Assembly (NCBI GenBank): GCA_024233115.1
Contig: JACKQB010000002.1
Span: 310,001-374,000 of the forward strand
DNA: 64,000 nucleotides
Reading direction: 5' to 3'
Source: Akkermansiaceae bacterium
Lineage (GTDB): Bacteria; Verrucomicrobiota; Verrucomicrobiia; Verrucomicrobiales; Akkermansiaceae
The first letter of the stretch is position 1. Every line of letters starts with the position of its first letter. The notes beneath the pieces were generated by a model. It searched no databases, was not told the DNA's origin, and worked only from the letters and a program-made list of their open reading frames with translations. Shown here piece by piece: positions 1-7,904 of this stretch. The position numbers and the translations under genes were made by a program.

Positions 1-1002
1 AAAGTGACCGCCTGTGATTTGTCAGCCTGGATTGCAGCCGAATTGGGAAAGGTATCGGCCCTTGATGCATTCCGCCCCCATGGGCCGTTGCACAGCAAAG
101 CCATAGCTCCGGGAAACATCCTCCACATCGTCAGTGGCAACACCCCCCATGCTGCCATCCAAAGCATCATCCGCGGCTTGTTGTTAGGCTCACACAATAT
201 CATCAAGCTGCCATCCACCGGATTATCCGGGCTGACCGGTTGTATCGACCGGTTTCCTGTCGATCTCCAAACCCTGATCGAAACCCACGACTCACTAACA
301 GACGAACTACTGGCAAAGTCAGACGCCATCATAGCAATCGGCTCGGATGCCAGCATCGAAGCGATCCATCAACGAACCCTGCCTCATCAGATCTTTATCC
401 CCCATGGGCATAAAGTTTCCATGGGCATTGTTTACGGCGATTTCGAAAACGCAGCCCGGCTCGCAGCACGTGACGTCTCTCTCTACAACCAACAAGGCTG
501 CCTCTCACTCCATGCTGTTTACGTCCATGGCGACAGCCTGGCATTCTCCGGCTTGCTCGCCGGGGAAATGGAAAAGTTCACCGTCGAAAACCCTCAGCAT
601 GGATTAAGCTTGTCAGAGGCTGGTGCGATTCGCAACCTCCGGGAAACCACGCGCTTCCGCGCCGCAAACGATCCGACAACCGGTCTCTACGAAAGTCAGC
701 AAAGCCTCGACTGGACCGTCATCCACGAGCCATCGCCCGCCCTCACGCTCTCCTGTCTCAACCGCTGCGTCTACGTCAAACCACTACCGGAAAAAATCAA
801 CCCTGACACGCTGGGACCTGAGTCACGGCACCTCTCGACCATCGCCATCCATCCCTTCGGCCAGGACAGAGCCGCATCACTCACCCACCTCCCAGCCCAT
901 CGCATCTGCCCACTCGGCCAAAGCCAGCAACCCAGCCTCTTTTGGCACCACGACGGCTTCGCCCCCCTCGCCTCACTGGTCAAGTGGAAGGATCTCGGCT
1001 GA
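1..1002 (+). CDS. LuxC-family acyl-CoA reductase, probably 5'-truncated
   Basis: This family reduces acyl-CoA or acyl-protein thioesters to aldehydes with NADPH, and LuxC works with LuxE in fatty-acid reductase complexes. The visible 332 residues start at a GTG at position 4. They contain the nucleotide-binding region HIVSGNTPHAAIQS (about residues 41-54), the GLLLGSHNIIKLPS segment, and YNQQGCLS with the likely catalytic Cys. Full LuxC-type proteins normally have about 80-100 more N-terminal residues, and the codon before the GTG is an in-frame sense codon. The gene therefore probably begins upstream of the window. Its partner is not visible. The family call is firm; the natural substrate is unknown. 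Confidence 0.8.
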   Translation, partial: KVTACDLSAWIAAELGKVSALDAFRPHGPLHSKAIAPGNILHIVSGNTPHAAIQSIIRGLLLGSHNIIKLPSTGLSGLTGCIDRFPVDLQTLIETHDSLTDELLAKSDAIIAIGSDASIEAIHQRTLPHQIFIPHGHKVSMGIVYGDFENAARLAARDVSLYNQQGCLSLHAVYVHGDSLAFSGLLAGEMEKFTVENPQHGLSLSEAGAIRNLRETTRFRAANDPTTGLYESQQSLDWTVIHEPSPALTLSCLNRCVYVKPLPEKINPDTLGPESRHLSTIAIHPFGQDRAASLTHLPAHRICPLGQSQQPSLFWHHDGFAPLASLVKWKDLG

Positions 1003-1011
1003 CTTCGGATC

Positions 1012-1039
1012 ATTCACTCTTCAAAATTCACTCTTCAAA
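1012..1039 (+). repeat. Perfect 14-bp tandem duplication before the IF-1-like start
   Basis: ATTCACTCTTCAAA occurs twice back to back (1012-1025 and 1026-1039), ending 6 bases before the ATG at 1046. It lies just past the stop of the acyl-CoA reductase gene and forms most of the leader of the next gene. Confidence 0.85.
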
Positions 1040-1045
1040 TTTCCA

Positions 1046-1264
1046 ATGTTCGATCCTCCCATCACTACCACCGGCACGATCATCGATTCACCAAAGCCGA
1101 AAATCTACCACGTTTCCCTGCCTAACGGAAAAGTCGTCATCGGCCACATTCCCAAGGCCCTGGTCCACCTTCACGACCAATTGAAACCCGGCGACCATGT
1201 CCGCCTTGAACTGACTCCCTACGATTTCAGCAAGGGACGCATTGTGCTGGTCCTGCCGGAGTGA
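1046..1264 (+). CDS. IF-1-like (S1/OB-fold) translation initiation factor
   Basis: This 72-residue protein has the length and end-to-end pattern of bacterial IF-1: GTIIDSPKPKIYHVSLPNGKV, then GHIPKAL, then KPGDHVRLELTPYDFSKGRI. The last segment is the most conserved part of IF-1, which binds the ribosomal A site during initiation. The central loop, normally SGKMRM..IRI, is replaced by PKALVHLHDQL and the N-terminus is non-canonical. It may therefore be a paralog and not the housekeeping infA. The ATG at 1046 is chosen because it gives exactly the family length; the frame stays open upstream but overlaps the previous gene. It sits 43 bases after the acyl-CoA reductase stop, so co-transcription is likely. 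Confidence 0.72.
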   Translation: MFDPPITTTGTIIDSPKPKIYHVSLPNGKVVIGHIPKALVHLHDQLKPGDHVRLELTPYDFSKGRIVLVLPE

Positions 1265-1268
1265 TCGG

Positions 1269-1291
1269 GCCTCCTTGACTGCCTCCTTGAC
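1269..1291. repeat. 11-bp direct repeat between convergent genes
   Basis: GCCTCCTTGAC occurs at 1269-1279 and again at 1281-1291, in the 33-base gap between the IF-1-like gene and cysE. No T-rich terminator hairpin is evident there. Confidence 0.7.
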
Positions 1292-1297
1292 AATCTG

Positions 1298-2161
1298 TTA
1301 GTCCTTATCCCCTTTGCAAAGTCTCTGGTTCATGTCGAGGGCCGGATTTTCCTCGCTGCTTTCTCCCATGACCACCGCGGGAACCCCGGCCACGGTTTTG
1401 TGGGCCGGCACATCGTCCAACACCACACTGCCGGCTCCAATCTTGGCACACTCGCCGATCACTACCCGACCAAGGATCTTCGAGCCCGCGCCAATCAACA
1501 CTCCGGATCGCACAATCGGGTGCCGGTCACCCGTAACCTTGCCGGTTCCCCCAAGGGTCACTTCGTGCAAAATGGAGACATTGTCCTCCACGATGGAAGT
1601 CTCACCGATCACCACACTGGTGGCATGGTCGAGCAGGATACCACACCCGATCCGGGCAGCAGGGTGGATATCCACGCCGAAAATCTCACTGACAATACTC
1701 TGGAAATAAAGCGCCAGCGGTTTGCGGTCGGCTCTCCACAGGCAGTGCGCTACCCGGTAGGCGGATATGGCGAGGAAGCCTTTGTAAAAGAGCAGAGGTT
1801 CGAGGGCCGACTGGCAGGCAGGGTCACGGTCGACGATCGCCGCCATATCCCGCGCCACACTGAGCATGACTTTTTCGTTTTCCGTCAGGATGCCACACAT
1901 CAGCGGCTCCAGCTCGGAACGTTGCATATCCTCACGGGAGAGCCGCCGGGCCAAACGCGCGGCAAGACTAGCGGCAAGGCTTTCCCGGCTGATGACCACA
2001 TCCTCCAGCATGCGCCGCAGATGGGATTCCTGGTCCGCCATTTCGATGGCGGCCGACCGGAGATTCGCCCAGATGTTATCGACATCCACACGCTCCAGCA
2101 TATCACCATGACAGAGGTTGTTTTTGTTGGAGCTAGCGTTTGTTTGTTTTTTATGTTCCAT
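1298..2161 (-). CDS. cysE: Serine O-acetyltransferase
   Basis: It transfers acetyl from acetyl-CoA to serine, the first step of cysteine synthesis in the cytoplasm. The N-terminal helical domain covers roughly residues 20-150. It is followed by the left-handed beta-helix hexapeptide repeats with the family motifs DIHPAARIGCGILLDHATSVVIGET and HEVTLGGTGK..GDRHP, then VLIGAGSKILG and AGVPA. The His pairs in these motifs are the expected catalytic residues. At 287 residues it is close to the long-form length. The ATG at 2161 is preferred over the in-frame ATG at 2200, which would overlap the divergent rrf2 gene. The two start codons are only 8 bases apart, so the promoters must overlap coding sequence. 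A cysteine synthase-like gene lies at 16556-17506. Confidence 0.92.
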   Translation of the reverse strand: MEHKKQTNASSNKNNLCHGDMLERVDVDNIWANLRSAAIEMADQESHLRRMLEDVVISRESLAASLAARLARRLSREDMQRSELEPLMCGILTENEKVMLSVARDMAAIVDRDPACQSALEPLLFYKGFLAISAYRVAHCLWRADRKPLALYFQSIVSEIFGVDIHPAARIGCGILLDHATSVVIGETSIVEDNVSILHEVTLGGTGKVTGDRHPIVRSGVLIGAGSKILGRVVIGECAKIGAGSVVLDDVPAHKTVAGVPAVVMGESSEENPALDMNQRLCKGDKD

Positions 2162-2169
2162 TTTTCTTT

Positions 2170-2577
2170 GTGAGGATTTCCCAGAAACTTGAATACGCAT
2201 GCCGGGCGATGGTTCAGCTCGCCCGGCACCATGATGGACAGACTCTTACACGACTTGACGACTTAGCGCAACGGGAAGCCGTGTCTGCAAATTTTTTAGT
2301 GCAAATCCTCAATGACCTTAAACGCGGGGACCTGATCATCAGCAAACGCGGCAAAACCGGCGGTTACCTCCTCGCCCGCGCCCCCGGCGAGATCAGCCTG
2401 CTCCAAGTCACTCAAGCTGTAGAGCCAGGAATCCTTATTCCCAACGTCTCCAACGATGGCGAGTCCGGTCGGTCCATCGGCCAGGCATGGGAACAAGTCC
2501 ACCAGTCACTGGTCAAAGAGCTCGACTCCATCACCATGGATAATCTCTGCACCCAGTCGCCGATGTTTTACATATAA
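2170..2577 (+). CDS. Rrf2-family transcriptional regulator (CymR/IscR type)
   Basis: This 135-residue winged-helix regulator begins with MRISQKLEYACRAMVQLA, followed by the recognition region VSANFLVQILNDLKRGDLI and the wing SKRGKTGGYLLAR, all typical of Rrf2. The three closely spaced Cys that bind Fe-S in IscR are absent; only one Cys is seen near the C-terminus. That makes it more like CymR, which controls cysteine metabolism. The start is a GTG at 2170, because this gives the canonical MRISQK N-terminus. It is divergent from cysE with 8 bases between start codons, so control of cysE and of itself is a reasonable inference. Confidence 0.88.
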   Translation: MRISQKLEYACRAMVQLARHHDGQTLTRLDDLAQREAVSANFLVQILNDLKRGDLIISKRGKTGGYLLARAPGEISLLQVTQAVEPGILIPNVSNDGESGRSIGQAWEQVHQSLVKELDSITMDNLCTQSPMFYI

Positions 2578-2592
2578 GTTTGCTAGTTTTCC

Positions 2593-2608
2593 GTATTCAG
2601 TATTCAGT
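2593..2608 (+). repeat. Heptamer doublet in the leader of the C39-like gene
   Basis: GTATTCA is repeated at 2593-2599 and 2600-2606 and followed by GTTT, in the 37-base gap between rrf2 and the next start codon at 2615. Confidence 0.7.
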
Positions 2609-2614
2609 TTTTGC

Positions 2615-3397
2615 ATGCGGATTCTGCTGGCATTCATCATCCTGACCCCGTGGCAACTTGTTGCCCAGGAGCTGCTCAAGGCACCCAATGAAAAGGCCAC
2701 CCCGGTCAACCAGCGGCGCGCCTACGGCAATGCCTGCGGCCCCGCGTCTCTGCTCAACGCTTTTCAATACGGGGACGAAAAATGGCAAAAGGCATTCCAC
2801 GCCGTGCCGGGAAAAGACAGCCGGACCCGGCTCCGCTTTGTGGTAGGCACCTGGGGCAATAAGCCGTCCCTGCATGTCAAGAGCGTCAACCGCTGGAATC
2901 CCAAACAGGGCGTCAACTTGCTCGACCTCACCGACATGGCCAATGAGATGCGCGCGCCCTATTTCCTGCCGAAAATCAAACAGGAGGTGATCAGCCGGGG
3001 CTCGCGCGATGACCTCGGCAAGCTCCTCAAGCGAAGCCACGCGCGCCTCGCCGACTCCCTCAAAAAAGGCCTGCCCCCCATCATCAGCATCCGCCGTTAT
3101 GCCTACCGATACAGCAAGGAAGTCGGGCAAAAATCCTGGTGGCCGATCCGCGCCCACTTCGTGGTCGTCACCGAGATCCCCAGAAAACTCCCACGCGGTG
3201 CCACTTCGTTTAAAATCAAATACATCGACCCCTACGGTGGCTTCACCCGCGAAGGCACCATCCACACCGACACCGGGAGTTTCAAACACAGCCCCTTCCT
3301 CGCCACCACCATGCCCAATACCCTGGTCGGAAAATCCTTGCTCAAACCCGGGGAGGAAACCATCCTCACCTTCTCGGCCATTATCGGTGTTTGGTAA
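2615..3397 (+). CDS. Secreted C39-like cysteine peptidase family protein
   Basis: The 260-residue protein begins with a signal peptide (MRILLAFIILTPWQLVAQ, cleavage near residue 18). A papain-fold/C39-like core then shows NACGPASLLNAF with candidate nucleophile Cys41, RAHFVVV with His181, and IDPYGG with Asp205, in the order expected for a Cys-His-Asp triad. The family includes bacteriocin-leader peptidases and many uncharacterised secreted hydrolases. No transporter is nearby, so a bacteriocin role is unsupported. The start at 2615 is chosen because the signal peptide begins there; the frame is open further upstream but overlaps rrf2. The next gene, a Sel1-repeat protein, starts 20 bases downstream and is probably co-transcribed. 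Confidence 0.68.
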   Translation: MRILLAFIILTPWQLVAQELLKAPNEKATPVNQRRAYGNACGPASLLNAFQYGDEKWQKAFHAVPGKDSRTRLRFVVGTWGNKPSLHVKSVNRWNPKQGVNLLDLTDMANEMRAPYFLPKIKQEVISRGSRDDLGKLLKRSHARLADSLKKGLPPIISIRRYAYRYSKEVGQKSWWPIRAHFVVVTEIPRKLPRGATSFKIKYIDPYGGFTREGTIHTDTGSFKHSPFLATTMPNTLVGKSLLKPGEETILTFSAIIGVW

Positions 3398-3417
3398 GCA
3401 CCACATCCATTGCCGTT

Positions 3418-4287
3418 ATGAGCCAGCCGTCACCAGCCGAACAATTCATAGCGTCGACCCAGATCTATATCGCACACCCCAAAGACCCTTCCGACTATTT
3501 CTCCAAACTGAACGCCTTGCAGGACGAGCTGCAAACGATGTTCAAAAACCTGCTCAAACTCGCCAAACAAGGAGATCCCGAGACATGGTTCGCGATCGGG
3601 CACGGATACAGTGACGGCTGGGGAACGGAACGTGACCTCACCAAAGCAAGAATCTGGTTCCAACGCGCCGCCGATGCAGGCCACTCTGAAGCGATGTGCC
3701 GCCTGGCCTCAAAGCTCCGCTTCAACACCAATGAGGAAGATTCGTTAGATCTCTATCTCAAAGCCGCGGCTCTCGGCAATCCAAGTGCGATGTGTTTTCT
3801 AGGCTACCACTACAGAACCCATGCCCATGGAAAAAACGCCTCTCGCAATAACGCCCAAGCCATCGAGTGGTTCAAACAAGCCATCGATGCAGGATACCGG
3901 CAGGCCATGATCCATATCGCCAAGGTCTATATCGAATATGCGGAAACCCCGGAAAAAGCCATCCCCTGGCTCCTGAAGGCACACGACGAAGGTTACGACG
4001 CCAGTCACATTCTGTTAGCCGATTTATACAACAGCCCGGACGCTCCCTATTACAATCCCACCGAAGCCCTCAAATGGTATCAACGCGTCGCCAAGGAAGC
4101 CTGGGTCAGCACACCGCGCGCGATGCTTGAACTGGCGAAACTTTACCGCGCCGGATACGGACACGCGTCGGGAAACCATGACGCCAAACTCTGGATCCAC
4201 CGCTTATGCACCACCGTCCCGGAAAAACACCACCTCCACAAACAAGCCACCAAGCTGCTGGACAAAATGAATGGTGAGGTTATTTAA
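3418..4287 (+). CDS. Sel1-like repeat (TPR-type) protein
   Basis: The 289 residues contain at least four Sel1-like repeats, recognisable from patterns such as GYSDGWGTERDLTKARIWFQ, GHSEAMCRLA, NNAQAIEWFKQAIDAGY and TEALKWYQRVA. These alpha-hairpin repeats mediate protein-protein contacts. No signal peptide or enzymatic domain is seen, so it is probably cytoplasmic. The ATG at 3418 is preferred; an in-frame TTG at 3391 would overlap the preceding C39-like gene. The short spacing suggests an operon with that gene. Its partner cannot be named from sequence. Confidence 0.85.
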   Translation: MSQPSPAEQFIASTQIYIAHPKDPSDYFSKLNALQDELQTMFKNLLKLAKQGDPETWFAIGHGYSDGWGTERDLTKARIWFQRAADAGHSEAMCRLASKLRFNTNEEDSLDLYLKAAALGNPSAMCFLGYHYRTHAHGKNASRNNAQAIEWFKQAIDAGYRQAMIHIAKVYIEYAETPEKAIPWLLKAHDEGYDASHILLADLYNSPDAPYYNPTEALKWYQRVAKEAWVSTPRAMLELAKLYRAGYGHASGNHDAKLWIHRLCTTVPEKHHLHKQATKLLDKMNGEVI

Positions 4288-4342
4288 TCCCGCCCTACTT
4301 TGATGAAGCCGCAAAATCAACGGCCAGCCCACTGATCTTCAA

Positions 4343-4429
4343 TGGTGCGCGCGAGAGGAATCGAACCTCCACGTCCTTGCGGACACATGAACCTGAATCA
4401 TGCGCGTCTACCAATTCCGCCACGCGCGC
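4343..4429 (-). tRNA. tRNA-Leu (anticodon CAG)
   Basis: The minus strand folds into an 87-nt class II tRNA. The acceptor stem is GCGCGCG with CGCGCGC, discriminator A, and the 3' CCA is encoded. The D arm contains the usual GGTAGA, the anticodon stem is CATGA/TCATG around loop TTCAGGT (anticodon CAG), a long variable arm follows, and the T arm has GGTTCGATTCC. It reads CUG leucine codons. Confidence 0.95.
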
Positions 4430-4596
4430 ACTGAAGACGGGCGGAATGAAGCAGCTTGTCCGGATAATTGCAACCACGTTTTTTCAAGTTTTTTCTAGAA
4501 CACTCCCAGCTTGGACCCATCCGCGTCATGACGGCATCTTGTGCGTTTTTTCCTTTCCACGTCGGAAGATTCCTTTAGAAATTGCTCCAACCAGAA

Positions 4597-5649
4597 ATGC
4601 CAACATCATTTTCCGACATTCATGGTGAACTCAACGGGCAAGCCGCCCGCATCTTCACACTCAGGAGCGCAAGCGGTTTGCAGGCGAAGATCAGTGAATT
4701 AGGGGCGCATCTCACAAGCGTCATCTGGACCAACGGGGACGGCTCTCAACAGGAACTGACCATCGGCCACGATTCCTTTGAGGGATGGGCAAACAACTCC
4801 GCGGCCTACCTGGGTGCTTCCGTGGGTCGCTTTGGCAACCGGATTGCGCATGGCGCATTCAGCATCGGCCATACCCGCTACCCCCTCGCCACCAACAACG
4901 ACCCCGCCGGTATCCCCTGCCACCTCCACGGTGGCCCCGAAGGATTTCATACCAAAATCTGGCAAGGTGAACTGCTGACGGAGGAAAACCGGCACGGTGT
5001 CCGGCTCAAACTCACCTCCCCAGACGGCGAGGAGGGTTACCCCGGCAATCTCGATGTCACCGTCACCTACTGGCTCAGCGATGATAACGAGCTCGGCTGG
5101 CACGCCGAGGCCACCACGGACAAACCCACCCCGGTCAACCTCGTCAACCACACCTACTGGAACCTCAGCGGCCATCTTGACTCTCCCGTCACCGATCACC
5201 AGATCCAGATCCATGCCGACTATTTCCTGCCCACCAATGCGGGCATGATCCCGACCGGGGAAATCCGTTCCGTCACCGACACGCCCATGGACTTCACCCG
5301 TCCGCAGTTGATCGGAAAAGGAATCGACGCCGATTACGAGCCCATCAGACTCGCCGGAGGCTACGACCACTGCTGGGTGCTGCGCAGCTACCATGACGAC
5401 AACAGCGAGTCCCACCCAGCAGCCGTCGTCCACCACCCGGGGTCGGGTCGGACACTGGAAGTCCTCACCAACCAGCCGGGCGTGCAGTTTTACACGGGCA
5501 ACTTTCTCTCGGCTCCGTTCCATCACCGCTCCGGACTCTGTTTGGAAACCGAGGGCTTCCCCGACGCGCCAAACCATCCCCAATTCCCATCGGCCATTCT
5601 TCACCCCGGTGAAACCTACAAACACGACCTCATCTGGCGGTTTGCCTAG
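4597..5649 (+). CDS. galM: Aldose 1-epimerase (galactose mutarotase)
   Basis: It interconverts alpha and beta anomers of galactose or glucose, feeding alpha-galactose to galactokinase. The 350 residues match the family length. Recognisable motifs are GRFGNRI, CHLHGGPEGFH (first catalytic His region), VNLVNHTYWNLSG (second His), GYDHCWVL and LETEGFPDAPN, with the catalytic Glu near the C-terminus. No signal peptide is seen, so it should act in the cytoplasm. The ATG at 4597 is chosen over an in-frame TTG at 4582. It heads a cluster with a sodium/sugar symporter, two beta-galactosidases and galK. Confidence 0.93.
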   Translation: MPTSFSDIHGELNGQAARIFTLRSASGLQAKISELGAHLTSVIWTNGDGSQQELTIGHDSFEGWANNSAAYLGASVGRFGNRIAHGAFSIGHTRYPLATNNDPAGIPCHLHGGPEGFHTKIWQGELLTEENRHGVRLKLTSPDGEEGYPGNLDVTVTYWLSDDNELGWHAEATTDKPTPVNLVNHTYWNLSGHLDSPVTDHQIQIHADYFLPTNAGMIPTGEIRSVTDTPMDFTRPQLIGKGIDADYEPIRLAGGYDHCWVLRSYHDDNSESHPAAVVHHPGSGRTLEVLTNQPGVQFYTGNFLSAPFHHRSGLCLETEGFPDAPNHPQFPSAILHPGETYKHDLIWRFA

Positions 5650-5747
5650 GTGGAATTTGACCTTCCCTACCCCCTCCTCCACACTCTAGTATCCAGTCGT
5701 CTGACACACTCTCGTTATCGCAGATATCAACAACCACACACACCATT

Positions 5748-7769
5748 ATGAACACCGCATTGGAAGTCACCCTGTTTATTATCGCCGTCATCGGAGTCAT
5801 CGGACTCGGGATCTGGAAATCCAAGGATGGAGAGGCCGATGGCAGCGAAAAAGGTGCCGCCAACTACTTTCTCGCCGGTCGCGGCCTGACCTGGTGGCTG
5901 GTCGGCTTCTCACTGATCGCGGCTAACATCTCCACTGAACAATTCGTCGGCATGTCCGGCTCCGCAGCGAACTGGCTCGGAATGTCGATCGCATCCTACG
6001 AGTGGATGGCCGCCGTCACGCTTGTATTCGTGGCATTCTGGTTCTTGCCGAAATTCCTCAAGGCCGGTCTCTACACCATCCCTGAATTCCTCCAATACCG
6101 CTTCGACGGTGTCGCCCGTCTTGCCATGGCCATCCCGGCCATTGTCACCCTGGTCTTTGTCACCACATCATCCGTGATATTTTCCGGAGCCAAGTTCGTT
6201 TCCGAATATTACAATGATGTTCCGGTCATCAACAACCTGACCGCCATGTGCTGGCTGATCGCCGCCTTTGCTGCCGTCTATGTCTTTGTTGGAGGTCTTA
6301 AGGCATGCGCCTGGACCGACCTCATCTGGGGCGCCGCCCTCATCCTTGGTGGTGCTCTCGTCATGTGGTTCGCCTTCCAAACGATCGCCGACAAACCGGC
6401 GGACGAACTCATCCTCACCAAGGTTGAAAACTCGGAAGCAACCGTGGCCGACCTCGAAGGTGCCTCGGCCTGGGAACGTATCAAGCTTCTCAACGACGGT
6501 GTCCGCGGCGAAGCCGAAGCCGTCAACGGCCCCAATGGCTCAGGTGGTAAGATGCACATGGTCCGCCCCAAGGAGGATACCGACATTCCATGGACGGCAT
6601 TGCTCATCGGTCTTTGGATTCCCAACTTTTTCTACTGGGGTCTGAACCAGTATATCGTGCAGCGAACGCTCGGTTCAAAATCACTCGCAGAAGGCCAAAA
6701 GGGAATCGTTTTTGCAGCCATGCTGAAACTGATCATCCCCTTCATCGTCGTTATTCCAGGTATCCTCGCATTCAACCTGTTCTCGGGTGATCTCCATGAA
6801 TCCGCCGCTGAGAAAAACATCAAGGCGCTGGAAGGAATCAAGGACAACCAAACCATCACGGTCGATCAGGCCTTCACCGACCGACAATCCGATCTGGTCG
6901 CTGGTATCATTGCCACCAACAGCAAGCTCGCGGGCATTTCTGCTGCGGAGGCAACGACCTTCATCGAAAACGAGCGTAAGGAAAAAGGCGTCACGGATGC
7001 TCCCGCTGTTACTGATGCCGACAGAATCAACTTCCTTTCCAACAAAGCCATTGAGAAAAATGCTGAACTCAGTGTGGGGGCCAATCTTGTGGGCTACGAC
7101 TACGATGCGGCATTCCCCGTCCTGGTTAGAAACCTGATCAAACCCCACCCTCTCATTTCCTGGTTTGTTCTAGCCGCCCTCTGCGGCGCGGTGATCAGTT
7201 CACTGGCATCGATGTTGAACTCTGCATCCACTATTGCGACCATGGACTTATACGCCAAGTTTTCTGGTGAAACCGAATCCCACAAACTGGTCAAGGTGGG
7301 CCGGATTTTCGTGGTTATCTTTGTGCTGCTTGCAGCTCTCGTGGCGCCATCCCTCGATAACTTCGAAAGCATCTTCAAATACATCCAGGAGTTCCAAGGC
7401 TTCATCTCGCCGGGTCTGCTCGCTGTCTTTATCTTTGGTTTCTTCTCCCCACGCACCCCACGCTGGTTTGGTGTGGTCGGAATCGTAACCAACATCGTAG
7501 CCTACGGCGCATTCAAGCTGTTCCTTGGTGCCTGGATCGCCGGCAACGGTTGGTGGTATTCCAATGAGATTGCCTTCCTCGACCGGATGGCCATCTGCTT
7601 CTTCATCGTGCTTGTCATCGGTGTCATCATCACGATTGTGAAGCCAATGCCTACGCCTGTGGTTCTACCCGAGAACAAGGAAATCTGTCTCGAAGGTTCC
7701 AAAGGTGCCAAAATGGTCGGTATTGCCGTGTGTGTATTGACCATCGCCCTTTACTACGTCTTCTGGTAA
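5748..7769 (+). CDS. Sodium/solute symporter (SSS family), probable sodium/galactose importer
   Basis: A polytopic membrane protein of 673 residues with a LeuT-fold SSS core. Motifs include NYFLAGRGLTWWLVGFSLIAANIS, GLYTIPEFLQYRF, VGGLKACAWTDLIWG and SSLASMLNSASTIATMDLY, the sodium-site helix. Family members take up galactose, glucose or other sugars with sodium. It is about 100 residues longer than usual. A hydrophilic insertion spans about residues 348-450 between two membrane helices, and another extended loop lies near residues 215-280. Its place between galM and the beta-galactosidases argues for galactose or galactoside import. A strong terminator follows at 7801-7833, so the GH2 genes may be partly uncoupled from it. 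Confidence 0.88.
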   Translation: MNTALEVTLFIIAVIGVIGLGIWKSKDGEADGSEKGAANYFLAGRGLTWWLVGFSLIAANISTEQFVGMSGSAANWLGMSIASYEWMAAVTLVFVAFWFLPKFLKAGLYTIPEFLQYRFDGVARLAMAIPAIVTLVFVTTSSVIFSGAKFVSEYYNDVPVINNLTAMCWLIAAFAAVYVFVGGLKACAWTDLIWGAALILGGALVMWFAFQTIADKPADELILTKVENSEATVADLEGASAWERIKLLNDGVRGEAEAVNGPNGSGGKMHMVRPKEDTDIPWTALLIGLWIPNFFYWGLNQYIVQRTLGSKSLAEGQKGIVFAAMLKLIIPFIVVIPGILAFNLFSGDLHESAAEKNIKALEGIKDNQTITVDQAFTDRQSDLVAGIIATNSKLAGISAAEATTFIENERKEKGVTDAPAVTDADRINFLSNKAIEKNAELSVGANLVGYDYDAAFPVLVRNLIKPHPLISWFVLAALCGAVISSLASMLNSASTIATMDLYAKFSGETESHKLVKVGRIFVVIFVLLAALVAPSLDNFESIFKYIQEFQGFISPGLLAVFIFGFFSPRTPRWFGVVGIVTNIVAYGAFKLFLGAWIAGNGWWYSNEIAFLDRMAICFFIVLVIGVIITIVKPMPTPVVLPENKEICLEGSKGAKMVGIAVCVLTIALYYVFW

Positions 7770-7800
7770 TCCCGGAAACCAGGGCCTCTGCTTCCATTCA

Positions 7801-7833
7801 TGGCCCCAACGTTGCCGCGTTGGGGCCATTTTT
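7801..7833 (+). terminator. Strong intrinsic terminator after the symporter gene
   Basis: Perfect 11-bp stem TGGCCCCAACG/CGTTGGGGCCA (7801-7811 with 7818-7828), 6-base loop and five T's. It lies 31 bases after the symporter stop and 71 bases before the first GH2 start. Confidence 0.93.
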
Positions 7834-7904
7834 CTACGCTTTACAGGAATCCTTTATCCCTCGCTTCACCTTCATCCCTACTGACCTATTTAAAACCCGA
7901 TCCT

